46,343 bases of DNA from a virus: IMG/VR virus record IMGVR_UViG_3300033816_000679, positions 1-46,343 of that record. One strand, written 5' to 3'. Under the pieces are notes generated by a model, which did no database searches, had not been told where the DNA came from, and saw only the letters and a list, made by a program, of their open reading frames with translations. Of the stretch, positions 14,142-24,200 are shown one piece after another (position 1 is the stretch's first letter; each line of letters begins with the position of its first letter). Both the position numbers and the translations under genes were made by a program.

Positions 14142-17075
14142 ATGCCCTCTTCAAACCCAGTTGATTACGGAGCAGATCCCTGCGGGCTACGAAACAGCGC
14201 GTGGGCGATCAACGAATGCTTGCTCACAGCTGGTCGATGCGATTTCCCGGCAGGCACGTTTCTGCTGGGGTCGAGTCCGGGGGCTAACATCACTCAGAGT
14301 CAAAGGACCGGTGGCTACACAACCTTTACAACTGCTACCCCGCACGGTCTTGTTCTTGGCGAAAAAATCACGTTGTACGGCATTTCGGTGGTTTACATCG
14401 ACCCGGCAACAACATTGCCGAGCAATCTCGGTCCAGGCCAATTTGGATTTCAGGTAACTGCGATTTACAGCCCAACTTCATTTCAGGTGTTGATGCCAGG
14501 AGCAAACACTCCGCTGGCAGCAGAGAATGGTTGGATCAACCTAATCGGAGGCGGATACACATCTTCGTTGGTCCTCGGATACGGACTTGCAACCGACAAC
14601 GTAGAGTTTGTCGGAAAAGGCATCGGGCAAACGACGCTGAAGTTCGCAAACCATACGTCAACCAAGCGACTCGATACCTATGGATTCAACATCCAGATGA
14701 TCAAGACGCTGGGGAATTATTCCGGAAGCGGCGTGGTTGGAGGTGCTGGAGCGTATCCGGGCCGCCCCGTGGATGCGACGAATTGCAAGAACACGCTGAT
14801 TCAAGGCATCACGTTCGACGGCAACTATGCCAACAACTCGGTTGCTGACATCGCAATTACATCCGTTTCAAGGACCGCTGGAGTAAACACGTACACGACC
14901 GCCTACCCGCATTTCATAACTGCGGTGGCAACTCCATCGTATGTCCCTCCCGTCGTTCCGTCCCCGTACACTAATGTCAGTGAAATTAATCAGTACATTT
15001 CAAATGTAAATATTGGCGGAGTCAGTGACATAAGTTTTAATGGGTACGGTTATGTTCAAAACATAACACAACAAACATTCCAGAGAGATTTTCGAGCGGT
15101 AATCATCGGCGGAAGGAACAACGGTTTTGCTGACATCTACACCAAGCACCCGCAATGGAACTTTGGTTTCACGCTTGGTGATAGCGTTGTCATTACGGGG
15201 ATGACCGACCCGGCCTTCAATGGCACAAAAACGGTCGATGGATTCCTTCCGGGCGGACAGGAGTTTTATTGTTTCCGCGCAACGGCGCCGATAACGCTGC
15301 CCGCTCAAAACGGACGCGTCTACTCTCCGACCTACTACCCGGACGTTCCAGCCACCGCGCAATCGACCGCAGGGGTCAACTCCTCCTACACGGTCGCTGG
15401 CATCAATCATCGCGGTGAAAACGCGGTGTTTCGCGACAACCAGTTCTACGACTTCGGCGTTGGTATCGCAGACGCTGAGACGTTCATCGCCCTCTCGTTC
15501 CTGCCCATGACGGTGGATACCGAGACGCAGGGGGTGAGGGTGATCAACAACAAATTCGGATACCAGGGGCGAAACTCGATTCAGAGCGTTCTCTATCCCG
15601 GCAACGCAGAAGCCAACACCCAGTGCGCGATCGGTGGATTTTCGAGCCTTGTGAATCCGATCAACGTGGTTTCCAGATCCGCTGGTGTGGCTACGTACAC
15701 CTGCGTCATGAAGCACACGCTGCGGGTTGGGGACGTGGTTGCCGTTTCTGGATTTTCAGCGGATCCGACATTCAACGGAACCGTTACGGTAATCAGCGTT
15801 CCGGACAATTATCGGTTCACTGCCGCAAATGCTGGGGTCAACGTGGTTCCGGGCAAATACATCGACGGAAGCGTCGAAATGCTTCGCAGCCAGCGGATCC
15901 TTGCAGCTGGATGCACCTTCGAGCGCAACGAGGTTCGCGGAGGACCAAACAAGGTCAACCAGCAGAGCCCAGTTCATGCTATCACCGTTCGAGAGACGTT
16001 AAACGCCGAGGTTCGCTACAACAATTTCGACGGGTTTACTGGAACCTGTTTCTACGTTGATTCGTACCAGCACTTTGGAACGCGTATTCACAACAACTCA
16101 GCGTTGGAGATTTGCGCGTTCATAGCGTTAAACGTGCAGGATTGGTATGAGTTGATCGGGCCGTTGACAGCGAATCCGAATCCGTATTCCACATTGATTT
16201 CAGCACACCGCGACATGGTTGTTGAAAACAATGACGTGTTACTTCAAGGCCCGGGAACTTGGTATTACCAGACGGCTTTCGATCCTCTCGACGCTGCGTT
16301 TATCGTCCTGAATCACGACGTTGATCGCAGCAAGTGGTACTACCCGACGGACTACCAGATTCCGATCAACCCCCCGTTGGCGTCTCCGGCAGGTGCGTCA
16401 AGAGATGGGAGCGGCATTTCAACATTTACAACGCAATCGGCGCACGAACTTCAAGTTGGAATGGAAGTTTCTGTGGTTGGAGTTGCTGACGGAACATTCA
16501 ATGGCGTTTTTACGGTTCTTACCGTACCAGCTGCAAATCAGTTCACGGTTACCAATCCCGGCGCCGTCGTTTCTTCCAGCGGCGGCTTCGTTGGCATCAA
16601 CCTCCCGGTGAAATTCCCCTGGGAAATGCTGCCCATCGCCTACCAGCGGACATCAAACGTCGCGACGTTCACCACGAACAAGGCGCATCACCTGTCCATC
16701 GGTGATCACGTGACGACCGAGGGTTTCATCAACACCAGCTTCAACGACGAAAACATCGTTACTGGAACGCCGACTCCAACCACGTTCACCTGCGCAAATG
16801 TCGGCCCGGACGTGGCGTTTACATCGGCAACCGGCAACTTTTTCCGGTACGTCAGCAACGTCCAGATCACGTGCAACACTGTGCGTCGTTTGAGCGGGCA
16901 GGATCTTGTTCGCAACAACGGCGGCCGGTTTGGAGCAACGTTCCTGGCTGGACGGCCAGACCGGTGCGTTGCGCCGCTAGATCAATTTTTCTATTTCGAT
17001 TGCCCGGGAGGGTGTCTCGATCTTCAATGCGACCCCGGCCCGTGTAAGCCAGACGATTACAGCTACCGAATCTAG
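14142..17075 (+). CDS. Modular beta-helix tail spike
   Basis: 977 residues from ATG 14142, one base after the previous stop. The N-terminus has a spike signature (VDYGADPCGLRNSAWAINEC, then GRCDFPAGTFLLG) of pectate-lyase-like helices. Inserted in it are several copies of a 65-75-residue module of the form '(V)ATYTT--AH-L-VGD-V-V-G----FNG---V--V----FT--N-G'. Clear copies lie near residues 317-390, 506-573, 747-813 and 829-900, with divergent ones near 47-125 and 238-265. The body contains beta-helix turns with Asn-rich corners (NAVFRDNQFYDFG, RVINNKFGY). The C-terminus ends in CPGGCLDLQCDPGPCKP, a Cys/Pro-rich cap. The expected role is receptor binding. Confidence 0.8.
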   Translation: MPSSNPVDYGADPCGLRNSAWAINECLLTAGRCDFPAGTFLLGSSPGANITQSQRTGGYTTFTTATPHGLVLGEKITLYGISVVYIDPATTLPSNLGPGQFGFQVTAIYSPTSFQVLMPGANTPLAAENGWINLIGGGYTSSLVLGYGLATDNVEFVGKGIGQTTLKFANHTSTKRLDTYGFNIQMIKTLGNYSGSGVVGGAGAYPGRPVDATNCKNTLIQGITFDGNYANNSVADIAITSVSRTAGVNTYTTAYPHFITAVATPSYVPPVVPSPYTNVSEINQYISNVNIGGVSDISFNGYGYVQNITQQTFQRDFRAVIIGGRNNGFADIYTKHPQWNFGFTLGDSVVITGMTDPAFNGTKTVDGFLPGGQEFYCFRATAPITLPAQNGRVYSPTYYPDVPATAQSTAGVNSSYTVAGINHRGENAVFRDNQFYDFGVGIADAETFIALSFLPMTVDTETQGVRVINNKFGYQGRNSIQSVLYPGNAEANTQCAIGGFSSLVNPINVVSRSAGVATYTCVMKHTLRVGDVVAVSGFSADPTFNGTVTVISVPDNYRFTAANAGVNVVPGKYIDGSVEMLRSQRILAAGCTFERNEVRGGPNKVNQQSPVHAITVRETLNAEVRYNNFDGFTGTCFYVDSYQHFGTRIHNNSALEICAFIALNVQDWYELIGPLTANPNPYSTLISAHRDMVVENNDVLLQGPGTWYYQTAFDPLDAAFIVLNHDVDRSKWYYPTDYQIPINPPLASPAGASRDGSGISTFTTQSAHELQVGMEVSVVGVADGTFNGVFTVLTVPAANQFTVTNPGAVVSSSGGFVGINLPVKFPWEMLPIAYQRTSNVATFTTNKAHHLSIGDHVTTEGFINTSFNDENIVTGTPTPTTFTCANVGPDVAFTSATGNFFRYVSNVQITCNTVRRLSGQDLVRNNGGRFGATFLAGRPDRCVAPLDQFFYFDCPGGCLDLQCDPGPCKPDDYSYRI

Positions 17076-17077
17076 CC

Positions 17078-18046
17078 ATGCCAACGATTGACATCACAGC
17101 TGGAGAGCTTCCACCTCCCCAGTGCTACGCCAGCGAACAAGATCGGCTGGAGGCGTATGCGGCCGCATTGATTGCCCAGCAGACGGTCGCGCCGGAGTGG
17201 GAGGCTAACGCAGTCTCCCCGCCCGCAGGATCCCCGCTTTATTGGCTCAGACTTGATGCCAACGCAAACCCCATCGAGATCCTGAAGTACAGCACCACGG
17301 CCCCGGCCGGGTGGGCGCGGGTTCAGACGCAGTTTACATACGGCGTCGGTGGCGGTGCAGCCAACGCCTACACGGTGACGCTGAGTCCCACTTCTCCAGG
17401 TGTGAATCAGGCTTATCGCACCGGTGTCTGCTACGCGTTTGTTGCGAACGCTCCGAACACGGGCGCCACTACGGTCGCTGTCGATGGGCTCGCGGCGAAG
17501 GCGGTTACCAAGTTTGGCACCATTCCGCTGGTCGCCAACGACATCGTGGCCAACCAGATGTGCGTCGTCGTGTACGACGGCACGCGTTTCCAGCTGTTGA
17601 ACCCCGGCTTGAACATTGGTCCGGCAAACTTTTCACCCGGAACTGATCGCCAGTTCCTTCGGACTAACTCGACGCCAGGCACGGTCTGGGAGTCTGGATA
17701 CATCACGCCAGTGGCGAATTATCAGGCGATTCCGGCGGCAGGTTCTGCGGTTACGTTCACACACGGCCTCGGAGTTGATCCGTTGACTTGGGACATCGGG
17801 ATTATCTGCACGGATGCCGGTGGTGATGCGACGTATGCCTTGAATGACTACATACCGGTTGGAAGCATTCTGCGCACAGACCTTTCTCAAAGCGAACTGC
17901 GCATTACCTCGTATTCCAATGCCACGGTTATCGGCATGGTTCGCAACAACTTCGTTTCAGGGATTTACGTGAACGGAAAAACCACCGGAGTTTTGACCGC
18001 GATCGACGTAGCCAAATGGAAAGTCATGGCCCGCGCCATCCGCTAA
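17078..18046 (+). CDS. Tail fibre-like protein
   Basis: 322 residues. The first 50 residues contain LEAYAAALIAQQTVAPEWEANAV-type helix and may attach to the tail. Residues about 88-178 form a fibre module (ANAYTVTLSP, NTGATTVAVDG, LVANDIVANQMCVVVYDG, FQLLNPG) common in phage fibres that carry a trimeric beta structure. The C-terminal 120 residues are a different beta domain ending VAKWKVMARAIR, perhaps the tip. It starts 2 nt after the spike gene and precedes the adaptor-like gene by 1 nt. Host contact is inferred. Confidence 0.75.
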   Translation: MPTIDITAGELPPPQCYASEQDRLEAYAAALIAQQTVAPEWEANAVSPPAGSPLYWLRLDANANPIEILKYSTTAPAGWARVQTQFTYGVGGGAANAYTVTLSPTSPGVNQAYRTGVCYAFVANAPNTGATTVAVDGLAAKAVTKFGTIPLVANDIVANQMCVVVYDGTRFQLLNPGLNIGPANFSPGTDRQFLRTNSTPGTVWESGYITPVANYQAIPAAGSAVTFTHGLGVDPLTWDIGIICTDAGGDATYALNDYIPVGSILRTDLSQSELRITSYSNATVIGMVRNNFVSGIYVNGKTTGVLTAIDVAKWKVMARAIR

Positions 18047-18047
18047 C

Positions 18048-19139
18048 ATGAGAAAAACCCTCGCCCAAGCCAAGAACTCCACGATCGCACAGGCTGTTGG
18101 TCTGGCCACCTGCGACGAGCGTTTCGTCCAGCTGCTGAACGAGGCTCAAGCGCGGCTTGCTGACATGGGCAAGTGGTGGGGCACGTACAAGAAGCTCCGC
18201 ATCTGCGTTACCGCCGGCTGCATCACTTGGCCTCGCGAGGTTAAGACGATCGAGGCGATGAACGTCTGCGGGTACAACATCCCGATCCAGAACCAGTGGT
18301 ACGAGTTCCAGACGGACGAGCGGGCGCCGCGCACCGGTTGCGGTCGTGAGGGCTGCGAGCAAGACCAGCTGCTGGATCGCGGTATGGTCACGCAGTATCG
18401 GGACTCAGTAGGCAGCTGCAAGTTCCGGGTGTACCCGTCTCTGACGGCCGATGCCGGCAAACGTATCCTGCTTCAGGGCATAGATCCCGTGACCAACGAG
18501 GAGATCCGCACGCTGGATACGGTGAGCGGCGAGTACGTCTGGGGCGAGTACGTCACGTTGCCGAACCCTGCTATCACGCCGTTCGTTGAGACTACGAACC
18601 TGTTTAAGCAGCCTGGTCTCAATGGTGCCCAGAAGCCGCTGACTCAAGGACGCGTCACGATCGTGGCCTACAACCCTACCACGACGATTTCTACACAGGT
18701 GGCCGTCTGGGGTCCCAGCGAAGAAAACCCCGAGTACCGCCGGACCTACCTGATCGGGATGCCCGAGGTCTGCGGTGGAACCTCCGGATGCAACGCGCAA
18801 GCGGAGAATGATTGCATCGACCACGGCGACGGATGCGTGCCTCCAGATGAGGAATGCACCAACACGGTAGTCGAGGCGATCGTGCGTCTGGAGTTCATTC
18901 CGGCCATCGTTGACTCCGATTGGCTGTTCATCGGCAATCTCCAGGCGATCAAGCACATGATGAAGGCCATCCAGAAGGAGGACCGGAATCAATACACCGA
19001 GGCTGAACGCGAGATCCAGTTGTCTCTGCGATCCCTCAGAAACGAACTCGAGGCCTACAGCCCCAACGAGCGCAGCGTGATCAACGTGCAGCCGTTCGGA
19101 TCGGCCAAGACTGAATTCATCTTCGGTGGATTTATCTGA
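18048..19139 (+). CDS. Adaptor/tail tubular A-like protein
   Basis: 363 residues. Helical N-terminus (AQAVGLATCDERFVQLLNEA, ARLADMGKWWG), then beta segments (VKTIEAMNVCGYNIPIQNQWYEF) and a helical C-terminus (LFIGNLQAIKHMMKAIQKE and EREIQLSLRSLRNELEAY). This two-sided helical layout resembles podovirus adaptor or gp11-like tail proteins that bind below the portal, as recalled from metagenomic relatives. It has many cysteines (about residues 93-104 and 243-267). Its stop overlaps the next start by 1 bp. Confidence 0.65.
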   Translation: MRKTLAQAKNSTIAQAVGLATCDERFVQLLNEAQARLADMGKWWGTYKKLRICVTAGCITWPREVKTIEAMNVCGYNIPIQNQWYEFQTDERAPRTGCGREGCEQDQLLDRGMVTQYRDSVGSCKFRVYPSLTADAGKRILLQGIDPVTNEEIRTLDTVSGEYVWGEYVTLPNPAITPFVETTNLFKQPGLNGAQKPLTQGRVTIVAYNPTTTISTQVAVWGPSEENPEYRRTYLIGMPEVCGGTSGCNAQAENDCIDHGDGCVPPDEECTNTVVEAIVRLEFIPAIVDSDWLFIGNLQAIKHMMKAIQKEDRNQYTEAEREIQLSLRSLRNELEAYSPNERSVINVQPFGSAKTEFIFGGFI

Positions 19140-19603
19140 TGACCGAAGAGCTTCCAGTTGTAGTGCAGCCGGTGACGTGGTTGGAATTTCTGACTGACGC
19201 AGACGTTCCGCTCGACGATCGACTGGATCGTTGGGAAGCGTTTGTCTCGGACAAGCCCCAGATCGAGTGCCCGCTCAACCATACCTATCCAGAGGGGTTG
19301 TACGTGCGGGAAATCTTTGCGCCAGCTGGATCAATCATCACCAGTCGGATTCACAAGTTCGATCACCCGTTTTTCCTGCTTCAAGGAAAGCTCACGGTGA
19401 TCAGTGAAACCGAGGGACTGGTTACGTACACGGCGCCGATGTACGGAATCACCCTACCGCAGACGCGGAGGGCAATTTTGATTCAAGAGGATACGGTCTG
19501 GGTGACAGTCCATCCCAATCCTCAGAACAAGAAAGATCACGAAGAGATACGCAACGACCTCACTTACGTGAGGGATAACAAATATTTACTATGTCTTGGG
19601 TAG
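19139..19603 (+). CDS. Cupin-fold virion-associated protein
   Basis: 154 residues. A central beta-barrel signature spans about residues 57-125: YVREIFAPAGSIITSRIHK, HPFFLLQGKLTVIS, PMYGITLPQTRRAI and DTVWVTVHPN. This resembles the small cupin proteins found in tail operons of many podovirus-type phages, where no reaction has been shown to my knowledge. Candidate metal ligands are the His residues in RIHKFDHP and VTVHPN. The C-terminal helix (KKDHEEIRNDLTYVRDNKYL) may pack on the tail. It overlaps the adaptor-like gene and the next gene (13 bp). Confidence 0.75.
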   Translation: MTEELPVVVQPVTWLEFLTDADVPLDDRLDRWEAFVSDKPQIECPLNHTYPEGLYVREIFAPAGSIITSRIHKFDHPFFLLQGKLTVISETEGLVTYTAPMYGITLPQTRRAILIQEDTVWVTVHPNPQNKKDHEEIRNDLTYVRDNKYLLCLG

Positions 19604-20373
19604 GAACAGCAATAGGAGTTGGGCTCGTCGGATCAGCGGCGGGCGCAGCAGTCAGTGGCAATCAAGCCAGCAAAGATCGCGCTGGCGCTCGCGGCGCGGC
19701 AAATTTGCCTGGCCTCGACATTCCCGCCGCTGTCGGCGAGGCGGAGCAGCTGACGCCACGCACGCGTGAGCTTGAGGCGCAGAGAAACGCATTCAACCGG
19801 GCGCAGCTTCTTGAGTCTTTGGGGATTCAAGTCCCCGGATACCAAGAGGGACAAACTCAGCGGACACAAAATGCCATGGCACTCCTTCGAGGAGAGCTTC
19901 CGCCTGATGTGTTAGCGCAGGTTCAAAGACGTGCAGCTACAAAAGCGGTTGGAGGAGGTTACGCAGGAGACCGCCAGATGATCAGCCAAGCAGGCCGAAA
20001 TCTTGAAGCTAGAGATATTGCTACCACCTCGATAGGTCTACAGCAGGCAGGCAACCAACAGTTTGCCAACATCCTTGGCACGACGCCGCTAGCTCCGCTG
20101 TCAAACTACGAGTTCACCCCACAGATGATCGCAAGCATCCGCGCTGACGAGCGGGCTAAAAAACAAGCCGCGCTACTCGGCTCATACAACATGGCCAGCG
20201 CAGGTGGAGTTGCCGGCCAAGGCCTTAGCTCACTTGGATCCGGTTTAACCAACCTTGGTTTCAGTGCGCTTGGACAGGGTGGTTTTGGTGGTGCCGGTGG
20301 TGCCGGTGGCGGCGGAAATTGGAACTATTCAACCGGAATGCCGACCGGCTACGGCCGCGAGGGACTACTCTAA
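19591..20373 (+). CDS. Internal virion protein candidate, Ala/Gly-rich
   Basis: 260 residues. The N-terminal 25 residues (VGTAIGVGLVGSAAGAAVSG) are a Gly/Ala hydrophobic helix, the middle is helical and basic (RTRELEAQRNAFNRAQLLE, QVQRRAATKAVGGGYAGDRQ), and the C-terminal 60 residues are Gly-rich with GGAGGAGGGGNW. Small hydrophobic, Gly/Ala-rich proteins before the large ejected protein resemble the podovirus proteins that leave the capsid to build the trans-envelope channel. That role is inferred from composition and order. Confidence 0.6.
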   Translation: MSWVGTAIGVGLVGSAAGAAVSGNQASKDRAGARGAANLPGLDIPAAVGEAEQLTPRTRELEAQRNAFNRAQLLESLGIQVPGYQEGQTQRTQNAMALLRGELPPDVLAQVQRRAATKAVGGGYAGDRQMISQAGRNLEARDIATTSIGLQQAGNQQFANILGTTPLAPLSNYEFTPQMIASIRADERAKKQAALLGSYNMASAGGVAGQGLSSLGSGLTNLGFSALGQGGFGGAGGAGGGGNWNYSTGMPTGYGREGLL

Positions 20374-20379
20374 ACGATT

Positions 20380-21258
20380 ATGGCAAACCCCTTCTCAGGA
20401 CTCGAAAACATCGGGCAGTCGTACCTTCAAGGCGTGCAGCTGGCGAATCAGCGCCAGGCGCGTGAGGAAGCCATTGCGCAGCGCCAGGAAGAGGCGCGGG
20501 TGCGCGAGAGGTATTATCAGGATCTCGTTGACCAGCGGCGTGAGGCGGCAAAGCTTGCGGCACAGAATCGGACTGACCTCCTCAAGGAAAAGTTTGGCGA
20601 GGGCCTGGTTTACGAAGCGGATGGGGTAACCATCGACTTGGTTAATTCAGCCAAGGGCGCCAAGAGCATCAAGGATCTGGACGCATTGGCGGCCGCTGCC
20701 GGCAAGGCCGTCGTTCTCCAGCAGGCATCAGGCTTTGGCGACAAACTGGAGATTCCAGAAGAGCTAATGAAGCGGCCAGCATTCAACCAGGGGCGCGCCG
20801 AAGGTTTGGTATCCGTGTCCGATACCCGCCTGAAGATGCCTGGCATTATGGCGTCGCAGGGGTGGGCGCCTATTTCTGATGACCTTGAATCCACCATTAC
20901 AGGAACCGGGGCTAACGATTCAGAAATGCTCGCCGAGTTGGAGGCCGCTGGGAAGCCAGCTGCAAACCGGAAAGCCTACCAAGGCAACGCGGACATGGAC
21001 ATTCGTACCGTCTTTGGCCAGCGGTACGGGAAGCCGAAGAAGGTTGTGGAGCAGAAGGCCCCAAAGACTGAGTACCCGGGCACGATGAAAATCCAAACCG
21101 ATGAAGGTGACCTGACGGTTAAACTCACTCCGCAGCAGCTTGCGGAACGGCTTTCAAGGCTCGGGGCGCCCGCTGCAGCCAGCGCTACCAACGCAGCACC
21201 CACGCTTCCGAACTTCACCTTTGATAAATCGACACTGAACTGGATACCGTCTCGGTAA
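20380..21258 (+). CDS. Internal virion protein candidate, coiled-coil
   Basis: 292 residues. Residues 15-70 are a highly charged coiled coil (LANQRQAREEAIAQRQEE, RYYQDLVDQRREAAKLAAQ), followed by an alpha/beta region and a Pro/Ala-rich C-terminal linker ending TFDKSTLNWIPSR. It lies 6 nt from the previous gene and 5 nt from the giant gene. Together the three look like a set of ejected or core proteins. No catalytic motif is seen. Confidence 0.6.
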   Translation: MANPFSGLENIGQSYLQGVQLANQRQAREEAIAQRQEEARVRERYYQDLVDQRREAAKLAAQNRTDLLKEKFGEGLVYEADGVTIDLVNSAKGAKSIKDLDALAAAAGKAVVLQQASGFGDKLEIPEELMKRPAFNQGRAEGLVSVSDTRLKMPGIMASQGWAPISDDLESTITGTGANDSEMLAELEAAGKPAANRKAYQGNADMDIRTVFGQRYGKPKKVVEQKAPKTEYPGTMKIQTDEGDLTVKLTPQQLAERLSRLGAPAAASATNAAPTLPNFTFDKSTLNWIPSR

Positions 21259-21263
21259 CGCTT

Positions 21264-24200
21264 ATGCCACGCATCGTTGAGATTCCAGATGTAGCTCGCC
21301 TCTCGTTTCCGGACGACCTCAGTGACGATGCGGTCCTGGAAGCAACGAGGAATTTCTACGAGCAGTCTAAGCAGGGTGCTTTAGGGGCCGCTGGCGCAGC
21401 GACAGTGCGTGAGCCTCCACGTACAATCGGCAAAGCCATGAAAGCGGCGGCGCGCCTCACCGATTGGCTTCAGCCTCCCGATGTAAACCCTGAAACGGGA
21501 ATTCCAATTTGGCAGCAAGCCGAATCGACTTTCCTTGGTCCAGAAACTGTTACGCCAGTCGAGAAACCTGCACCTGTTCCAGTTGAGCAGACAGGTCTGT
21601 ATCAGGCGGGCGAGTCCCTTCAACGCGGCGCCGAGAAGATGTTTCCGGTCAGCCCATTGCGTGAGCAGGATTTTCTTACTCAGGTGGGTTCCGGAATCGG
21701 ATCGTCGGCAACCTCGTTCATCCCTTATCTCGGACCAGCAATCTACGCAGGTAGCACTGCTGAGGATGCTGCGGAAAAAGCGGGGCGTTTCTACGACAAC
21801 AAGATCGCGGAGGCGATGGCAGCTGGAAATGGCGCTGAGGCAAGCCGGTTGCAGGAGGAGAAGAAGTACCAACAGGCGCTTCAGTTCGGACTCAACGCGC
21901 CGTTAGGCTATGCAACCGAGCGATTCTTAGGCGTAGTCCCTGGCCTCAAACAAATCACCGAGGGCGGCGGAAAACTCATTCCCAAGCTCGCCCCTGGACA
22001 GACCATTGAGAACACTAAGAAGCTCGCCGGGTATTTCGCTAAGCAGGGCGTCAAGCCGACAATCGGAGAATTCGCCCAAGAGGGATTGGAGCAGGCTGGC
22101 GGCAACCTGAGTGAGATGGCTTACAATCCAGAGGCTGAATTTTTGGATGGAGTCATTGACGCATCTGGTGTTGGCGGAACAGTTGGGGCCATCACCTCGA
22201 TCCCGCTGAGCCTGCTTGGGTCAAAACTGCGGAAGAATCGGTTGGATAGAATCAAGGATTTCCGGGACACAAGGCTGGCCGAGGGGCCGCTTTCGGATCA
22301 GCAGATCAAGGAAATCAATGACAGGATAGTCGCAGGCCAGCCGCTTTCAGAACCGGAGCCAGGAAGTCTGTTAAATCTTCTCAGCGAAGACCCAGCCGCT
22401 CGCTCCTCAGTCGGAGGAAACAACGCTGAACTCCTCCCCAACGCCACCGCCACTCTGGCGGGAATCAACTCCGGCGGCGCGCCTTCTGGGCCGATTCGCA
22501 TCACGCCGCCGCCTGTGACTGGTGGCGCTCCTGGGGAAGAAGCCAAGATTCCAGACATGGCTCTGGAGACGGATGTTGTTGATGAGGAGACTCCGATCGA
22601 GGTTGCTGCTGTTGCGCCTGAGACTGTCGCTGTCGCCGAGACGTCAACTCCCGCCGCTCCCGCCGAAGTCCAGCTGCTGACGATCGAGGAGACGCAGGAG
22701 TACAACGCGGGCGTCGATCTCGGAACGGATTCCATGTCGGATGAGGAACTGATTCGCTTCGAGGAACTCGCCGGCCGCGTTCGACAACTGGAGCAGGCTG
22801 GGTTTGAGTTCGATGAAACGACTGGATGGGCTAAACCAGGGGTGGCTGCTACGCCGGCTGAGGTTCCAGCTACGCCGGCAGAAACGCCAGCTGTGGCACA
22901 GGAGCCCACACCGTTCAAAGTGGCGCCTGATTTCCGGTACACGATCACGGAAGCTCCAAATTACGGATTAAGCCCGCTCTCATACAAAGACGCAGACTTC
23001 GACTTGGAGGCCCTTCAGTTCCAAGCAGAGCGGGGCCGCCTAACTCCAGAAAGGTTTGCTCAATCTGAAATCGGAAGGCGGATGGATAGTGGCCAGATGA
23101 GCGGTGTTAACAGCGGTTTAAAGGTAGATCCCGTTGGAACCATCAAAGCCTTGCGAGCCGCGCTGGTTCCTGCGCCGGCCGCTGCGCCAGCTGCACCCAA
23201 ACCAACCCCCGCACCTCGGCCCGCGCCCGCCCCGTCACCTCAAAACCCGCTCGCCAACCAAACCGTTGGATTCGGAAAACATTCCAACCTCCTGGTCAAA
23301 GACCTCCTTGCGCAGCAGCCAGACTACGCCGCATGGCTGGTCAGAAGTACCAGGAGCGCCGCGCCAGGATCACGCACGCGCCAGGTTGGCGACTACATCA
23401 GCTCGCTGCCGGAATACCAAAACGCAGTCACAGAAGAGAAAGCGAAAGCCGAAGCAATCCTTACCGATGAAAACAAAACTTTCCTTACCGGCCTCAAAAT
23501 CACCGCTCAGCAGAACCCGGACGGCAGCATCACCCTCCGGGGCAAAACTTACGACCGCCAGGACGACCTCCGTGCCGCTGGTGGACGGTATTCCAAAGAC
23601 AGCCGCACCTACACCATCTCTGCCGCCGGTCTTGGGCAGTTTATCGAGCGATCAAGAACTGATCCAGGGACTACTGGCGGACAAAGAAGTGGTAGCCCGG
23701 CTTATTCCCGTGATGTTGAACTCCGAAAACTCCGAGAGGATGCGGACAACCGGCCCGACCGAAGCGGATTGGATGGAGGCGTTGACAACTATCTTAGCGT
23801 AGAAACCCAGGAGCTTATCCGACAGGGTGAAGACTTTGGGATCCCAAGGGAAGTTGGGGATGAGCAGATTGAAGATGCAGCCCTCATGGTCCAAGCGTTT
23901 GCAACCAAGCGCCCATTCTTCATGCTTTCCAGCGCACCTGGAACCGGAAAGACCTTCGTGCTTGGGGCTGGTATTCGCGAGATGCAGGACCGTTTCGCCC
24001 GCAAGATCATCTACGTTACCCTCAACCGGGGTCTGATCAAACAGATCCAGCAGGATCTCAAGGCCTACAATCTCGGACCCGTAAAGTTCATCACCTACTC
24101 GGAGATGAAAGACCTCGCGCCGGAAGAATCAGACGTGCTGATCTTCGATGAAGCGCACGCGATTAAGAATCTGGCAGGAGCAGGGTCTGACCAAGCCAAG

